DNA from: Sphingomonas sp.
GTDB lineage: Bacteria; Pseudomonadota; Alphaproteobacteria; Sphingomonadales; Sphingomonadaceae
Direction: 5' to 3'
Length of the DNA: 64,000 nucleotides
NCBI GenBank assembly: GCA_017304655.1
Contig: JAFKLY010000002.1
Location: 744,001 to 808,000, forward strand
The translations under genes and the position numbers were made by a program. The notes under the pieces are model-generated. The model was given only the letters and a program-made list of their open reading frames with translations. It did no database searches and was not told the DNA's origin. Positions 57,006 to 64,000 of this stretch are shown here, piece by piece; the stretch's first letter is position 1, and each line of letters starts with the position of its first letter.

Positions 57006-57461
57006 TTACTCGCTCACCGTCGCCTTGAGGATCTTGCCAGGCTTTGCCGGCGGCTCGCCCTTCGGCAGCGCGTCGACATGCTCCATGCCTTCGGTGACGA
57101 CGCCCCAGACGGTGTACTGGCGATCGAGGAAAGTCGCATCGTCGAAGCAGATGAAGAACTGGCTGTTGCCGCTGTTCGGGTTGCTGCTGCGTGCCATCGA
57201 GCAGACGCCGCGCACGTGCGGCTCGGCGTTGAACTCGGCCTTGAGGTCAGGCAGATCGGAACCGCCCATGCCGGTGCCGGTCGGGTCGCCGCCCTGCGCC
57301 ATGAAGCCGGGGATCACGCGGTGGAACACCACGCCATCATAAAAGCCCTGCTTGGCGAGCGTGGCGATGCGCTCGACATGGCCCGGCGCCAGGTCGGGGC
57401 GCAGCTGGATGACGACGTCGCCACCAGAATCAAGCGTGAGGGTCAGGGTCTGGTCGGCCAT
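57006..57461 (-). CDS. ppiB: Cyclophilin-type peptidyl-prolyl cis-trans isomerase
   Basis: A cytoplasmic cyclophilin of 151 aa with no signal peptide. The active-site region FHRVIPGFMAQGGDPTGTG (about residues 46-64), NSGNSQFFICFDD (about residues 95-107) and the YTVWGVVTEGM segment match the family. The conserved catalytic Arg is in FHRV. The tryptophan that makes eukaryotic cyclophilins cyclosporin-sensitive is replaced in part, as in other bacterial PpiB. Confidence 0.92.
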   Translation of the reverse strand: MADQTLTLTLDSGGDVVIQLRPDLAPGHVERIATLAKQGFYDGVVFHRVIPGFMAQGGDPTGTGMGGSDLPDLKAEFNAEPHVRGVCSMARSSNPNSGNSQFFICFDDATFLDRQYTVWGVVTEGMEHVDALPKGEPPAKPGKILKATVSE

Positions 57462-57667
57462 CGGGGAAACTCCTTGTTTCGCTGTTTGGATCGCTAACGG
57501 TCTCGCCGTGCCCCGCCTGCAAGGCGAGGGCAGGGTGGGCAGCTGCTGGAGCGCCCCCTATAAAGGCTGCATCGCGCAAGGAAAGCCCGCGCCCGTGTTG
57601 CATTTGCGAAGCGCATGGGCAAAAGGGTCAGGCGGACAGGCTGGCCATTGGGGGCCGGGCGGGCAGA

Positions 57668-57679
57668 GGAGGCGCCTCC
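57668..57679 (+). promoter_or_regulatory. Palindrome containing the mgtE ribosome binding site
   Basis: GGAGGCGCCTCC is a perfect 12-bp palindrome ending immediately before the mgtE ATG (57680). Its left arm is the Shine-Dalgarno (AGGAGG, 57667-57672). Folding as GGAG-GCGC-CTCC would hide the ribosome binding site. The stem is short and may be modest in stability. Confidence 0.35.
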
Positions 57680-59104
57680 ATGAGCGAGACCGAGACTGCC
57701 GCGCTTCGCACTGAGCCGGCGCCGCCCGAGCAAGACGTGCCGGTCGAGACCAATCTCGACGAGGACGATCGGCTGAAGCCCGAGTTCGTGTCCGCCGTGC
57801 TCGCCGCCGTGGAGGCAGGCGATGCGGATGCCGCCCGTGCATTGGTCGAGCCGCTGCACCCCGCCGACGTCGCCGACCTTCTGGAACTCACGCCTGAGGA
57901 TCGCCGTGCCGGCGTCGCGGCTGCGCTGGGCGATATCGTTGGCGCCGAGGTGCTGTCCGAGCTCAACGACTATGTGCGCGACACGGTCGTCGAGGCGCTG
58001 GAGCCCGAACAACTCGCCGAACTCGCCGCCGAGCTGGATACCGACGACGCCGTCGCGATCATTGAGGATCTCGACGAGGAGGATCAGCAGGCCGTCCTCG
58101 ATGCGATGGAGCCGGAGGACCGCGCCGCCATCGAAAGCGCGCTGGCCTATCCGGAGGAAACCGCCGGTCGCCTCATGCAGCGCGATCTGGTCGCGGTGCC
58201 CGAGCATTGGACCGTCGGCCAGACCATCGACTATCTGCGCGAGACCGTCGATCTCACCGCCGACTTCTGGGAAATCTTCGTCGTCGACGCGACGCACAAG
58301 CCGATCGGCACCTGCCAGCTCAGCTGGGTGCTGCGTTGCCCGCGCGATATCGCGATCAGCGATGTCATGAAGCGCGAGCAGACGCTGATCCCGGTCGACA
58401 TGGACCAGGAAGAGGTCGCGCTGCGCTTCCAGAAATATGCGCTGATCTCGGCCGCCGTGGTCGATCCCTCGGGGCGGCTTGTCGGCATGATCACCGTGGA
58501 CGACGTGGTCCACATCATCCAGGAGGAAGCGGGCGAGGATATCCTGCGCCTCTCCGGCGCCGGCGATGGCGACATCAACGAGCCGGTGGTGGACAGCTAC
58601 AAGGCGCGGGTGCGCTGGCTGCTCTCCAACCTGCTCACGGCGCTGCTCGCGTCCACCGTCATTGCCCATTTCGAGGGCACGATTTCCCGCATGGTCGCGC
58701 TGGCGACGCTGATGCCCATCGTGGCGGGTGTCGGCGGCAATGCCGGCAGCCAGACTATGGCGGTGACGGTGCGCGCGCTTGCGACCAATCAGATCACGGC
58801 CTCGAACACCTGGCGCACCATCCTGCGTGAAATCCGCGTGGCGCTGCTGAATGGCGCTACCGTTGCGGCGGTGATCGGCGTGGGTGTGGCGCTTGTCTTC
58901 GGCAATCCGCTGCTGGGCGGCGTGATCGCCGCGGCAATGATGACCAACATCGTGACTGCCGGCTTCGCGGGCGTCGCCGTGCCGCTCATCTTCGATCGGG
59001 TGAATGTCGATCCCGCCGTCGCCTCGTCCATCTTCGTGACGATGATTACCGATTCGATGGGCTTCCTCGCCTTCCTTGGCCTTGCAACGCTGGCGGGCAT
59101 CTAG
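57680..59104 (+). CDS. mgtE: Magnesium transporter MgtE
   Basis: A 474 aa Mg2+ channel. The cytoplasmic MgtE_N superhelical domain (about residues 40-140) has LHPADVADLLELTPED. Tandem CBS domains (about residues 145-270, with AYPEETAGRLMQRDLVAVPE at the start) sense Mg2+. Five helices make the pore domain (about residues 300-474), including PIVAGVGGNAGSQTMAV and VPLIFDRVNVDPAVASS, which carry the ion path. Divergent from ppiB across 218 bp. Confidence 0.94.
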   Translation: MSETETAALRTEPAPPEQDVPVETNLDEDDRLKPEFVSAVLAAVEAGDADAARALVEPLHPADVADLLELTPEDRRAGVAAALGDIVGAEVLSELNDYVRDTVVEALEPEQLAELAAELDTDDAVAIIEDLDEEDQQAVLDAMEPEDRAAIESALAYPEETAGRLMQRDLVAVPEHWTVGQTIDYLRETVDLTADFWEIFVVDATHKPIGTCQLSWVLRCPRDIAISDVMKREQTLIPVDMDQEEVALRFQKYALISAAVVDPSGRLVGMITVDDVVHIIQEEAGEDILRLSGAGDGDINEPVVDSYKARVRWLLSNLLTALLASTVIAHFEGTISRMVALATLMPIVAGVGGNAGSQTMAVTVRALATNQITASNTWRTILREIRVALLNGATVAAVIGVGVALVFGNPLLGGVIAAAMMTNIVTAGFAGVAVPLIFDRVNVDPAVASSIFVTMITDSMGFLAFLGLATLAGI

Positions 59105-59166
59105 ACCCCGTTGATCGACCGCTGAACCCGGTGGCCTGCCGTCATGCGAGGCGCTAGAGAGCGCTC

Positions 59167-59565
59167 ATGCCGCTGCACATCACCAAGATCGCGTTTCGCT
59201 CGGAAAGTGCGGACACGCTGCGTACGTGGCTGGAAAGCCATGCCGGCGAGGGAGAGGCGCGCCTTACCACGCGCTACCTGCCCAAGCGGATCGAGGAAAT
59301 GGCGGGCGGCTCGCTTTACTGGATCCTCGGCAATCAGCTTGTCGGTCGCAGCCCGATCCTGGGCTTTGCCGAGCGGCCTGACGGCAAGCACTGGATCCGC
59401 CTGGCGCCCACGCTCATTGCCGTCGTCCCGCGCCCGAAGCGCGCTCATCAGGGCTGGCGCTATCTGAGCGAGGACGACGCCCCACAAGACCTTGCCGGCG
59501 CCACGAACGGCGATGCCCTGCCAGGAGAGATGGCGGTGGAACTGGGCAAGCTGGGGCTGCTCTAG
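59167..59565 (+). CDS. DUF1489 family protein
   Basis: A 132 aa soluble protein starting MPLHITKIAF. It has the family's TTRYLPKRIEEMAGGSLYWIL (residues about 38-57), LVGRSPILGF, and PRPKRAHQGWRYLSEDDAP segments. DUF1489 is common in alphaproteobacteria; the function is unknown, although it has been proposed to be RNA-associated by structure in some annotations, which I cannot confirm. Follows mgtE by 62 bp on the same strand. Confidence 0.85.
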   Translation: MPLHITKIAFRSESADTLRTWLESHAGEGEARLTTRYLPKRIEEMAGGSLYWILGNQLVGRSPILGFAERPDGKHWIRLAPTLIAVVPRPKRAHQGWRYLSEDDAPQDLAGATNGDALPGEMAVELGKLGLL

Positions 59566-59672
59566 GGCGACGGGATCGCGTCCACGGGACAAGCGACGAT
59601 TCCCCTTTCGGCATTCCCGCATGCGCGGGAAAGACCGGGGTTGCGGTTTGGCCCGGTGAGGCTGAGTTCCCG

Positions 59673-60113
59673 TTATTCGCCGCCCGGCTCGGGCATCAGC
59701 TTCTTCACATGCTCCACGGTCACCGGTTCGGCATAATGATTGCCGAAATGGGTGCGGACGTAGCTCACCACGCCGGCCACCTGTTCCGGGGACAGCATCT
59801 CGGCAAAGGCGGGCATGCCGCCTTGGCCGCGCAGCACGCGGCTGACGGTGAAATCGGCATCGGCGAGATGCGCGTTGGCGGCGAGGGCGGGGATGTTGCC
59901 CGCGCCTGTGCCGCCCTCGGCATTGGCCATGTGGCAGGCCTGGCAGATTTCCTTGTAGGTCTGCTCGCCGGTTTCGGAGACGGCGGTTTCCCGGCCTGTG
60001 CCTGCCGTATCGCCAATGCCCTGCGCCGAGCCGGTGCCCGCAACGGCGCACAGGGCGAGCGCGGCTGCGCCCGCCGTCATGATCCAGCCCTTCACATCGC
60101 GCACCGGTCGCAT
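59673..60113 (-). CDS. Periplasmic c-type cytochrome, partner of the flavin oxidase
   Basis: A 146 aa mono-haem class I cytochrome c. A signal sequence (IMTAGAAALALCAVAGTGSA) precedes the haem motif CQACH (Cys57-Cys60-His61). GGMPAFAEMLSPEQVAGVVS near residue 108 offers the distal Met ligand. The ATG at 60113 overlaps the stop of the flavin amine oxidase gene (ATGA), so the pair is co-translated. It is inferred to be the electron acceptor of that enzyme. It ends in a Glu/Pro-rich tail. Confidence 0.87.
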   Translation of the reverse strand: MRPVRDVKGWIMTAGAAALALCAVAGTGSAQGIGDTAGTGRETAVSETGEQTYKEICQACHMANAEGGTGAGNIPALAANAHLADADFTVSRVLRGQGGMPAFAEMLSPEQVAGVVSYVRTHFGNHYAEPVTVEHVKKLMPEPGGE

Positions 60114-61699
60114 CAGGCCGCCAGCGCCCGCTGGTGGAGCCGCGTGATCGCGTCGATCGAGGAGAGGAGCGAGGCTTCCATCCACGCGCCGATATAGGAG
60201 CAATGCTCACCGGCCAGCACGATGCGCCCGTCGAGCGAGACGAGATTCTGATAGTGCACCTTGCGCAGATCGTCGCTCCATGTCGAGGCACAGGCCTGAA
60301 TCCAGGGCAGGCGGCTCCACGCGACCGCGACGCCGTTCGAGAACTCCTCGCGATACTGCTTGTGGAACACCGATCCCTGCTTGAGCGCGGTTTCGATGCG
60401 CTCTGCCGGTGTCATGCCGCCGAATTGATAAGCCGCGGCGCCGCCCGCATAGGCGCCCAGCAGCACTGCCGGACCGGGCTTGAAAAAGCCGTAGCTGGGA
60501 TAGGCAATCTCCGAGATCGACTGGGTGGTGTAGCTGTGGCCGCCGTAGATCTGCTCGTCCTGCTCCCAGAAGCGGCGCTTCATCTCCAGCCCCACCTTGC
60601 AGGAGGAGTGATAGGGCAGGCTCTTGATCGCTGTCTGCTTGGGTTCGGAAACCTGCACCTCGATCTGGCTGAGGATGGTCAGCGGGATGGTGCAGACGCA
60701 ATAGTCCGCTTTCAACTCGCTCTTCTTGCCGGTCGCCACATCCTCGTAGGAAACGGTCACGCCGCTGTCGTCCTGCGCGATCTTGCTCACCTTGCTGTTG
60801 AGCTTGATCTTGCCGGCGAGGCGCTTGGCGAAGGCCTTGCCGATCATGTCCATGCCGCCGACCGGCTGGAACATGGTGAGCTGCTGGGTGCGGTTGAAGA
60901 AGCCGCTTACCGTGCCCCACACGCGCTGATCGAGCACGTCCGACAGGCCGGCGATCTGCGAGGGCGTCGGCGCGCCGTTCACGCCGCCGCCCGGCGGACG
61001 ATCATAGCCGCGCTGGGCCGATGTCTGCAGGCTGCTGGTATAGGCCATGTCCTTGTTCAGCAGGCCCCAGCCACGCATCGCTTCGAGCAGCTTCTGCTTG
61101 TCCTCGGTGCTCACCGTGTCGTCCAGCGCGCCCTTGTTGGTCGCCTTGGCGAGCAGCTCGGCGACATGACCCTTGAAGTCGACGCCGACCTCCGCGATGC
61201 GCTGCGGTTTGCCGCCATAGACCTTCTCGCTGTGGACATAGCCGTTCATGTTGACCTGGATGAACGGCTCCAGCGCCACACCCAGTTCCTGACAATAATG
61301 CAGCACCGCCTGATGGTGGAACGGGATGCGCCACGGGCCGGGGTTGAGGTAATTGCCCGGCGCGAAATTGCACTTCTGCACCGCGCCGCCGACTTCCTTG
61401 ATCACGTCGCCGCCGCGCACCGTGTAGTTGCGGCCGCCGGGGCGATCCTGAAACTCCAGGATGGTGACGGTGTAGCCGGCCTTGATGAGCTCATAGGCCG
61501 CGACCATGCCGGCGAGGCCGGAGCCCAGCACGACGACCGATGCGCCCTTGCGTGTGCCGCTGAGCTTGGGCGGGCCGGCGAACTGCGTCGGCGCGGCGTG
61601 GCCCAGCGCGGTCATGGCCTGATACATGGCGATTGCGCCGCCTGCCTTGCCGATTGCCGCCAGAAGGTCGCGGCGGCTGGGTGCGTCGAAATCGATCAT
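60113..61699 (-). CDS. Tat-exported flavin-containing amine oxidoreductase
   Basis: A 528 aa member of the flavin monoamine oxidase family. It has a twin-arginine signal (SRRDLLAAIGKAGG, Arg9-Arg10), the Rossmann dinucleotide motif VVVLGSGLAGMVAAYEL (about residue 55), EFQDRPGGRNYTVRGG with the second FAD motif and the C-terminal GRIVLAGEHCSYIGAWMEAS. Export in folded form via TatABC is predicted. Such enzymes coupled to cytochrome c are known (nicotine oxidoreductase NicA2 with CycN). Substrate unknown; a primary or secondary amine is expected. Confidence 0.88.
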   Translation of the reverse strand: MIDFDAPSRRDLLAAIGKAGGAIAMYQAMTALGHAAPTQFAGPPKLSGTRKGASVVVLGSGLAGMVAAYELIKAGYTVTILEFQDRPGGRNYTVRGGDVIKEVGGAVQKCNFAPGNYLNPGPWRIPFHHQAVLHYCQELGVALEPFIQVNMNGYVHSEKVYGGKPQRIAEVGVDFKGHVAELLAKATNKGALDDTVSTEDKQKLLEAMRGWGLLNKDMAYTSSLQTSAQRGYDRPPGGGVNGAPTPSQIAGLSDVLDQRVWGTVSGFFNRTQQLTMFQPVGGMDMIGKAFAKRLAGKIKLNSKVSKIAQDDSGVTVSYEDVATGKKSELKADYCVCTIPLTILSQIEVQVSEPKQTAIKSLPYHSSCKVGLEMKRRFWEQDEQIYGGHSYTTQSISEIAYPSYGFFKPGPAVLLGAYAGGAAAYQFGGMTPAERIETALKQGSVFHKQYREEFSNGVAVAWSRLPWIQACASTWSDDLRKVHYQNLVSLDGRIVLAGEHCSYIGAWMEASLLSSIDAITRLHQRALAA

Positions 61700-61888
61700 G
61701 GAAGAATTCCTGCCTGGGAAAGTGCGTGATCCGGGGCAGACGGGGGAATGGCGGCAAAAATGCCGGATTATTCATTCCTTTGCCCACCCCTAGCAGGCAG
61801 CTGGGGCAGGGATGGCAGACTTGCCAATGGAGCAGATTACGTATTGTCACGATTGCACGGCATGCATCCGTGTCAATGACGGACTCGC

Positions 61889-62914
61889 TCAGGGCAGCAG
61901 CAGGCTCGAATCCCCGTAACTGTAGAAACGATAGCCGTCCCGGATCGCGTGGGCATAGGCCGCCTGCATCCGCTCGGTTCCCATCAGTGCGCTCACCAGC
62001 ATGAACAGGGTGGAGCGGGGCAGGTGGAAATTGGTCATCAGGCCATCGACCGCGCGGAAGCGGTAGCCGGGCGTGATGAAGATGCGGGTCTCGTCCGCGA
62101 AGGGGCGGATGATGCCATCTTCGCCCGCTGCGCTTTCCAGCAGGCGCAGGCTGGTGGTGCCGACCGCGATGATCCGACCACCATCGGCCCGCACGGCATT
62201 GAGTCGGTCCGCCGTGGCGCCATCGATCCGGCCCCATTCGGCATGCATGCGGTGATCGTCCGTATCTTCGGCCTTTACCGGCAGGAAGGTGCCGGCGCCG
62301 ACATGCAGCGTCAGCGTCTCGTGCTCGATGCCTGCCGATGCGAGCGCGTCCATCAGCGCCGGGGTGAAGTGCAGCGCGGCAGTCGGCGCGGCGACGGCGC
62401 CGCTCTCCCGCGCGAACATGGTCTGATAGTCCTCGCGGTCCTTCTCGTCCGTCGCCCGCTTGCTGGCGATATAGGGTGGCAGCGGCATCTGCCCGGCGCG
62501 CTCCAGCAGCAATTCGACAGGCTCATCGCCCAGAAAGGACAGCGTCATGCCGCCATCCTCGTCGCGCGCGCCGGCCTGGGCCTCCACATCGGCGGCGAAA
62601 GCGATGATGTCGCCCTGCCGCACGCGCTTGGCATTGCGCACGAACACCTGCCAGTCACGCGGGCCGAGCCGCTTGTGCAGCGTCACGCCGATCCGCGCTT
62701 CGCCTCGCCGCCCTTCGAGTTGGGCGGGAATGACTCGGGTGTCATTGAAGACGAGGCAATCGCCTGCGCGCAGCAGGCCGGGCAGATCGCGCACGACAGC
62801 GTCGCGCAGGGTATCGCCCGCGACCACGAGCATCCGTGCGGCATCGCGCGGACTTGCCGGGCGCAGGGCGATCCGCTCGGGCGGCAGATCGAAATCGAAC
62901 AGGTCGACACGCAT
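61889..62914 (-). CDS. queA: tRNA queuosine precursor ribosyltransferase-isomerase
   Basis: Transfers and isomerises the ribosyl of S-adenosylmethionine to preQ1-tRNA, making epoxyqueuosine. The 341 aa protein has [20 protein letters not shown] at its start, [11 protein letters not shown] (about residue 52), [20 protein letters not shown] (about residue 158), [12 protein letters not shown] and the C-terminal [17 protein letters not shown]. The ATG at 62914 was chosen because the open frame to 63166 opposes the divergent regulator. Together with gluQ it shows that this organism decorates tRNA with queuosine. Confidence 0.95.
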   Translation of the reverse strand: MRVDLFDFDLPPERIALRPASPRDAARMLVVAGDTLRDAVVRDLPGLLRAGDCLVFNDTRVIPAQLEGRRGEARIGVTLHKRLGPRDWQVFVRNAKRVRQGDIIAFAADVEAQAGARDEDGGMTLSFLGDEPVELLLERAGQMPLPPYIASKRATDEKDREDYQTMFARESGAVAAPTAALHFTPALMDALASAGIEHETLTLHVGAGTFLPVKAEDTDDHRMHAEWGRIDGATADRLNAVRADGGRIIAVGTTSLRLLESAAGEDGIIRPFADETRIFITPGYRFRAVDGLMTNFHLPRSTLFMLVSALMGTERMQAAYAHAIRDGYRFYSYGDSSLLLP

Positions 62915-63032
62915 GGGGAGAGGCCCATATCGGCGGCAGCGAGATCTGAACAGAGGCGATCCCGGCGAAGGGCACTCATCCCACATCGTTTTTCGCTTGT
63001 CGTCCCGTGTAAAGCGCGCTGGATTGTGCGCC

Positions 63033-63626
63033 ATGGCACAACATCGGTTCAGCATCCCGCGCGGCACCATCCTGTTCCATGCCGGGCAGGCGTGCAGCGG
63101 CTTCGTGGTCGTCCATAGCGGGTCGATCAAGGTGCTGCTTACGGCGGAGAACGGGCGAGAGATCATCCTCTATCGCGTGCGGCCCGGCGAAATCTGCCTG
63201 CAGACCTTCGGCTGCCTCGTGAATGGCAGTGCTTATTCCGCCGAGGGCATGGCGGAGACCGATCTGGAGATCGAGATAATCCCCGCCGGCGCCTTCCAGC
63301 GCAGCGTCGCGGAGGACGAGGGCTTTCGCGGCCGGCTGTTCGCGGCGGTGGCGGCGCGTTTCGCGGATCTTGAGCGGCTGGTCGAGGATGTTGCGCTCAC
63401 CGGTTTCGATGCCCGCCTCGCCCGCACATTGCTGCGGCTGGCCGATGCCGAGGGCGCGGTGGCGGCCACGCATGAGGCGCTGGCGATGGAAATGGGCTCG
63501 GGCCGCGCGGCGGTCAGCCGGGGCCTTGCCCAGTTCGCTGCCGAGGGGCTGGTCGAGATGGGGCGCGGCGTCACCCGCATCGTCGCAAGGGACCGGCTGG
63601 AAGTGCGCGCGCATGAGTTTGCCTGA
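63033..63626 (+). CDS. Crp/Fnr-family transcriptional regulator
   Basis: A 197 aa regulator. The cyclic-nucleotide-binding fold (about residues 5-105) has [20 protein letters not shown] and [20 protein letters not shown], with cysteines in place of Fnr-like iron-sulfur spacing, and no complete cAMP site is evident. The helix-turn-helix (about residues 150-190) is [20 protein letters not shown]. Start ATG 63033 (MAQHRFS); longer frames overlap the divergent queA. A palindrome right after its stop suggests control of the DUF2892 gene. Confidence 0.85.
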   Translation: MAQHRFSIPRGTILFHAGQACSGFVVVHSGSIKVLLTAENGREIILYRVRPGEICLQTFGCLVNGSAYSAEGMAETDLEIEIIPAGAFQRSVAEDEGFRGRLFAAVAARFADLERLVEDVALTGFDARLARTLLRLADAEGAVAATHEALAMEMGSGRAAVSRGLAQFAAEGLVEMGRGVTRIVARDRLEVRAHEFA

Positions 63627-63631
63627 GCGCG

Positions 63632-63649
63632 CTTGGTGACCAAGTCACC
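63632..63649 (+). promoter_or_regulatory. Overlapping palindromes between the Crp/Fnr gene and DUF2892
   Basis: CTTGGTGACCAAG (63632-63644) is a 13-bp palindrome with one central base, and GGTGACCAAGTCACC (63635-63649) is an overlapping 6-3-6 inverted repeat. They lie 6 bp beyond the regulator stop and 62 bp before the DUF2892 ATG, a good place for an operator. The sequence is not the TTGAT-N4-ATCAA Fnr box. Confidence 0.45.
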
Positions 63650-63710
63650 GACAGCGCTGTGAACGACGCCTATCGCTTGGCCATCAACACCGAGCGAGGG
63701 AGTCAGGAAG

Positions 63711-63899
63711 ATGCCGTGCAATGAAGGAATGGTGGACCGGGCGCTGCGCGTCGTGGTCGGTCTCGTGCTGATCGCGTTGGTCTTCGTGGGGCCGCAGACG
63801 CCCTGGGGCTGGCTGGGCGTGGTCCCGTTAGTCACGGGTCTCGTCGGCTTCTGCCCGGCCTATACGCTGCTCGGGATCAATACCTGCAAGCGCGGCTGA
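63711..63899 (+). CDS. DUF2892 small membrane protein
   Basis: A 62 aa protein with two short helices (ALRVVVGLVLIALVFVGPQ and WLGVVPLVTGLVGFCPAYTLLG). The N-terminal MPCNEGMVDRALR and C-terminal GFCPAYTLLGINTC residues match the YgaP-like DUF2892 family. Two or three cysteines (Cys3, and in FCPAY and NTC) could be redox active. It follows a Crp/Fnr-type regulator on the same strand, a pairing that suggests regulation, perhaps in sulfur or redox stress (inferred). AGGAAG lies 5 bp upstream of the ATG. Confidence 0.85.
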   Translation: MPCNEGMVDRALRVVVGLVLIALVFVGPQTPWGWLGVVPLVTGLVGFCPAYTLLGINTCKRG

Positions 63900-63943
63900 G
63901 CGAACGCTTTCCCCGCAAAGCCTCCCGCCCGGACCGTGGAGGA

Positions 63944-63970
63944 AGGGCCGCCGGTCTTGCTGGCGGCCCT
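63944..63970 (+). terminator. Strong stem-loop after the DUF2892 gene
   Basis: AGGGCCGCC (63944-63952) and GGCGGCCCT (63962-63970) form a perfect 9-bp stem with a 9-nt loop, 45 bp after the DUF2892 stop. No U-run follows, so if it terminates, it is a non-classical terminator or works in the other direction. Confidence 0.5.
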
Positions 63971-64000
63971 CAGCCGCGTCTGTACAGTGGTTCGCTAAAA

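Noticed and set aside
60134..61729. 531-aa plus-strand frame opposite the flavin oxidase gene
   Set aside because: Shadow of the minus-strand flavoprotein, which has FAD motifs and a Tat signal.
61893..61925. GGCTCGAATCC stretch reminiscent of a tRNA T-arm
   Set aside because: It is within the 3' coding end of queA and no acceptor stem or anticodon arm is present.

Overview
The window is a high-GC, densely packed chromosomal segment. Gene content and protein style point to an alphaproteobacterium of the order Sphingomonadales (Sphingobium, Novosphingobium, Sphingopyxis or a close relative). The pointers are: the order ispH-thrB-rnhA; the order argS-SPOR-nagZ-scpA-scpB-tatABC; a complete dcw cluster with FtsZ but a divergent FtsL; DUF1489; a HIG1-type twin-membrane protein; and a class I PHA synthase with its phasin. 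No insertion sequence, prophage, CRISPR array, rRNA or tRNA gene was recognised. This is core chromosome, so most of what is unusual lies in small genes and in non-coding sequence.

Layout. 1-2168 (minus): ispH, thrB and the 5' part of rnhA. 2299-3644: a DoxX-like membrane protein (minus) and a lipoprotein (plus). 3731-10154 (plus): argS, a SPOR protein, nagZ, scpA, scpB, tatA, tatB, tatC, mostly with overlapping stop/start codons. 10358-13090: a cysteine synthase, a one-helix membrane protein and a GldG-like membrane protein. 13094-32239: the dcw cluster mraZ-rsmH-ftsL-ftsI-murE-murF-mraY-murD-ftsW-murG-murC-(72 aa small protein)-murB-ddl-ftsQ-ftsA-ftsZ, preceded by an array of TGGGN boxes suggesting MraZ autoregulation. 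32307-36040: a TPR/SPOR protein, a dGTPase-like HD protein and a DUF938 methyltransferase. 36003-42153 (minus): two drug/metabolite transporters, a small membrane protein, a PLP enzyme of the cystathionine gamma-synthase family, an exported RidA, murA and an HNH endonuclease. 42251-45940: gluQRS, a HIG1 protein, two lipoproteins and proA. 45941-46334: a convergent intergenic region with several stable hairpins, a possible ncRNA. 46335-49477 (minus): a GNAT, an L,D-transpeptidase, DUF2721 and an AlaC-type aminotransferase. 49601-55617 (plus): phaC, phasin, clpS, ppc. 55624-64000: a small protein, an outer-membrane barrel, a cyclophilin, mgtE, DUF1489, a cytochrome c plus Tat-exported flavin amine oxidase pair, queA, a Crp/Fnr regulator and a DUF2892 membrane protein.

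How the genes work together. Peptidoglycan precursor synthesis is almost entirely encoded here (murA, murB-murF, mraY, murG, ddl), together with septal machinery (ftsI, ftsW, ftsL, ftsQ, ftsA, ftsZ), recycling (nagZ), cross-linking (L,D-transpeptidase) and two SPOR proteins likely to bind septal glycan. TatABC would export the twin-arginine flavoprotein encoded at 60113-61699. gluQRS and queA both act on queuosine-modified tRNA. phaC and the phasin make and coat PHA granules. A 13-15 bp TGCANTGCA-type palindrome occurs twice at the phasin promoter and again at the start of ppc, suggesting one repressor (PhaR-like) links storage to anaplerosis. Other regulatory candidates are a three-arm mutually exclusive hairpin system over the start codon of the cystathionine gamma-synthase-family gene, and palindromes abutting the ribosome binding sites of ftsZ and mgtE.
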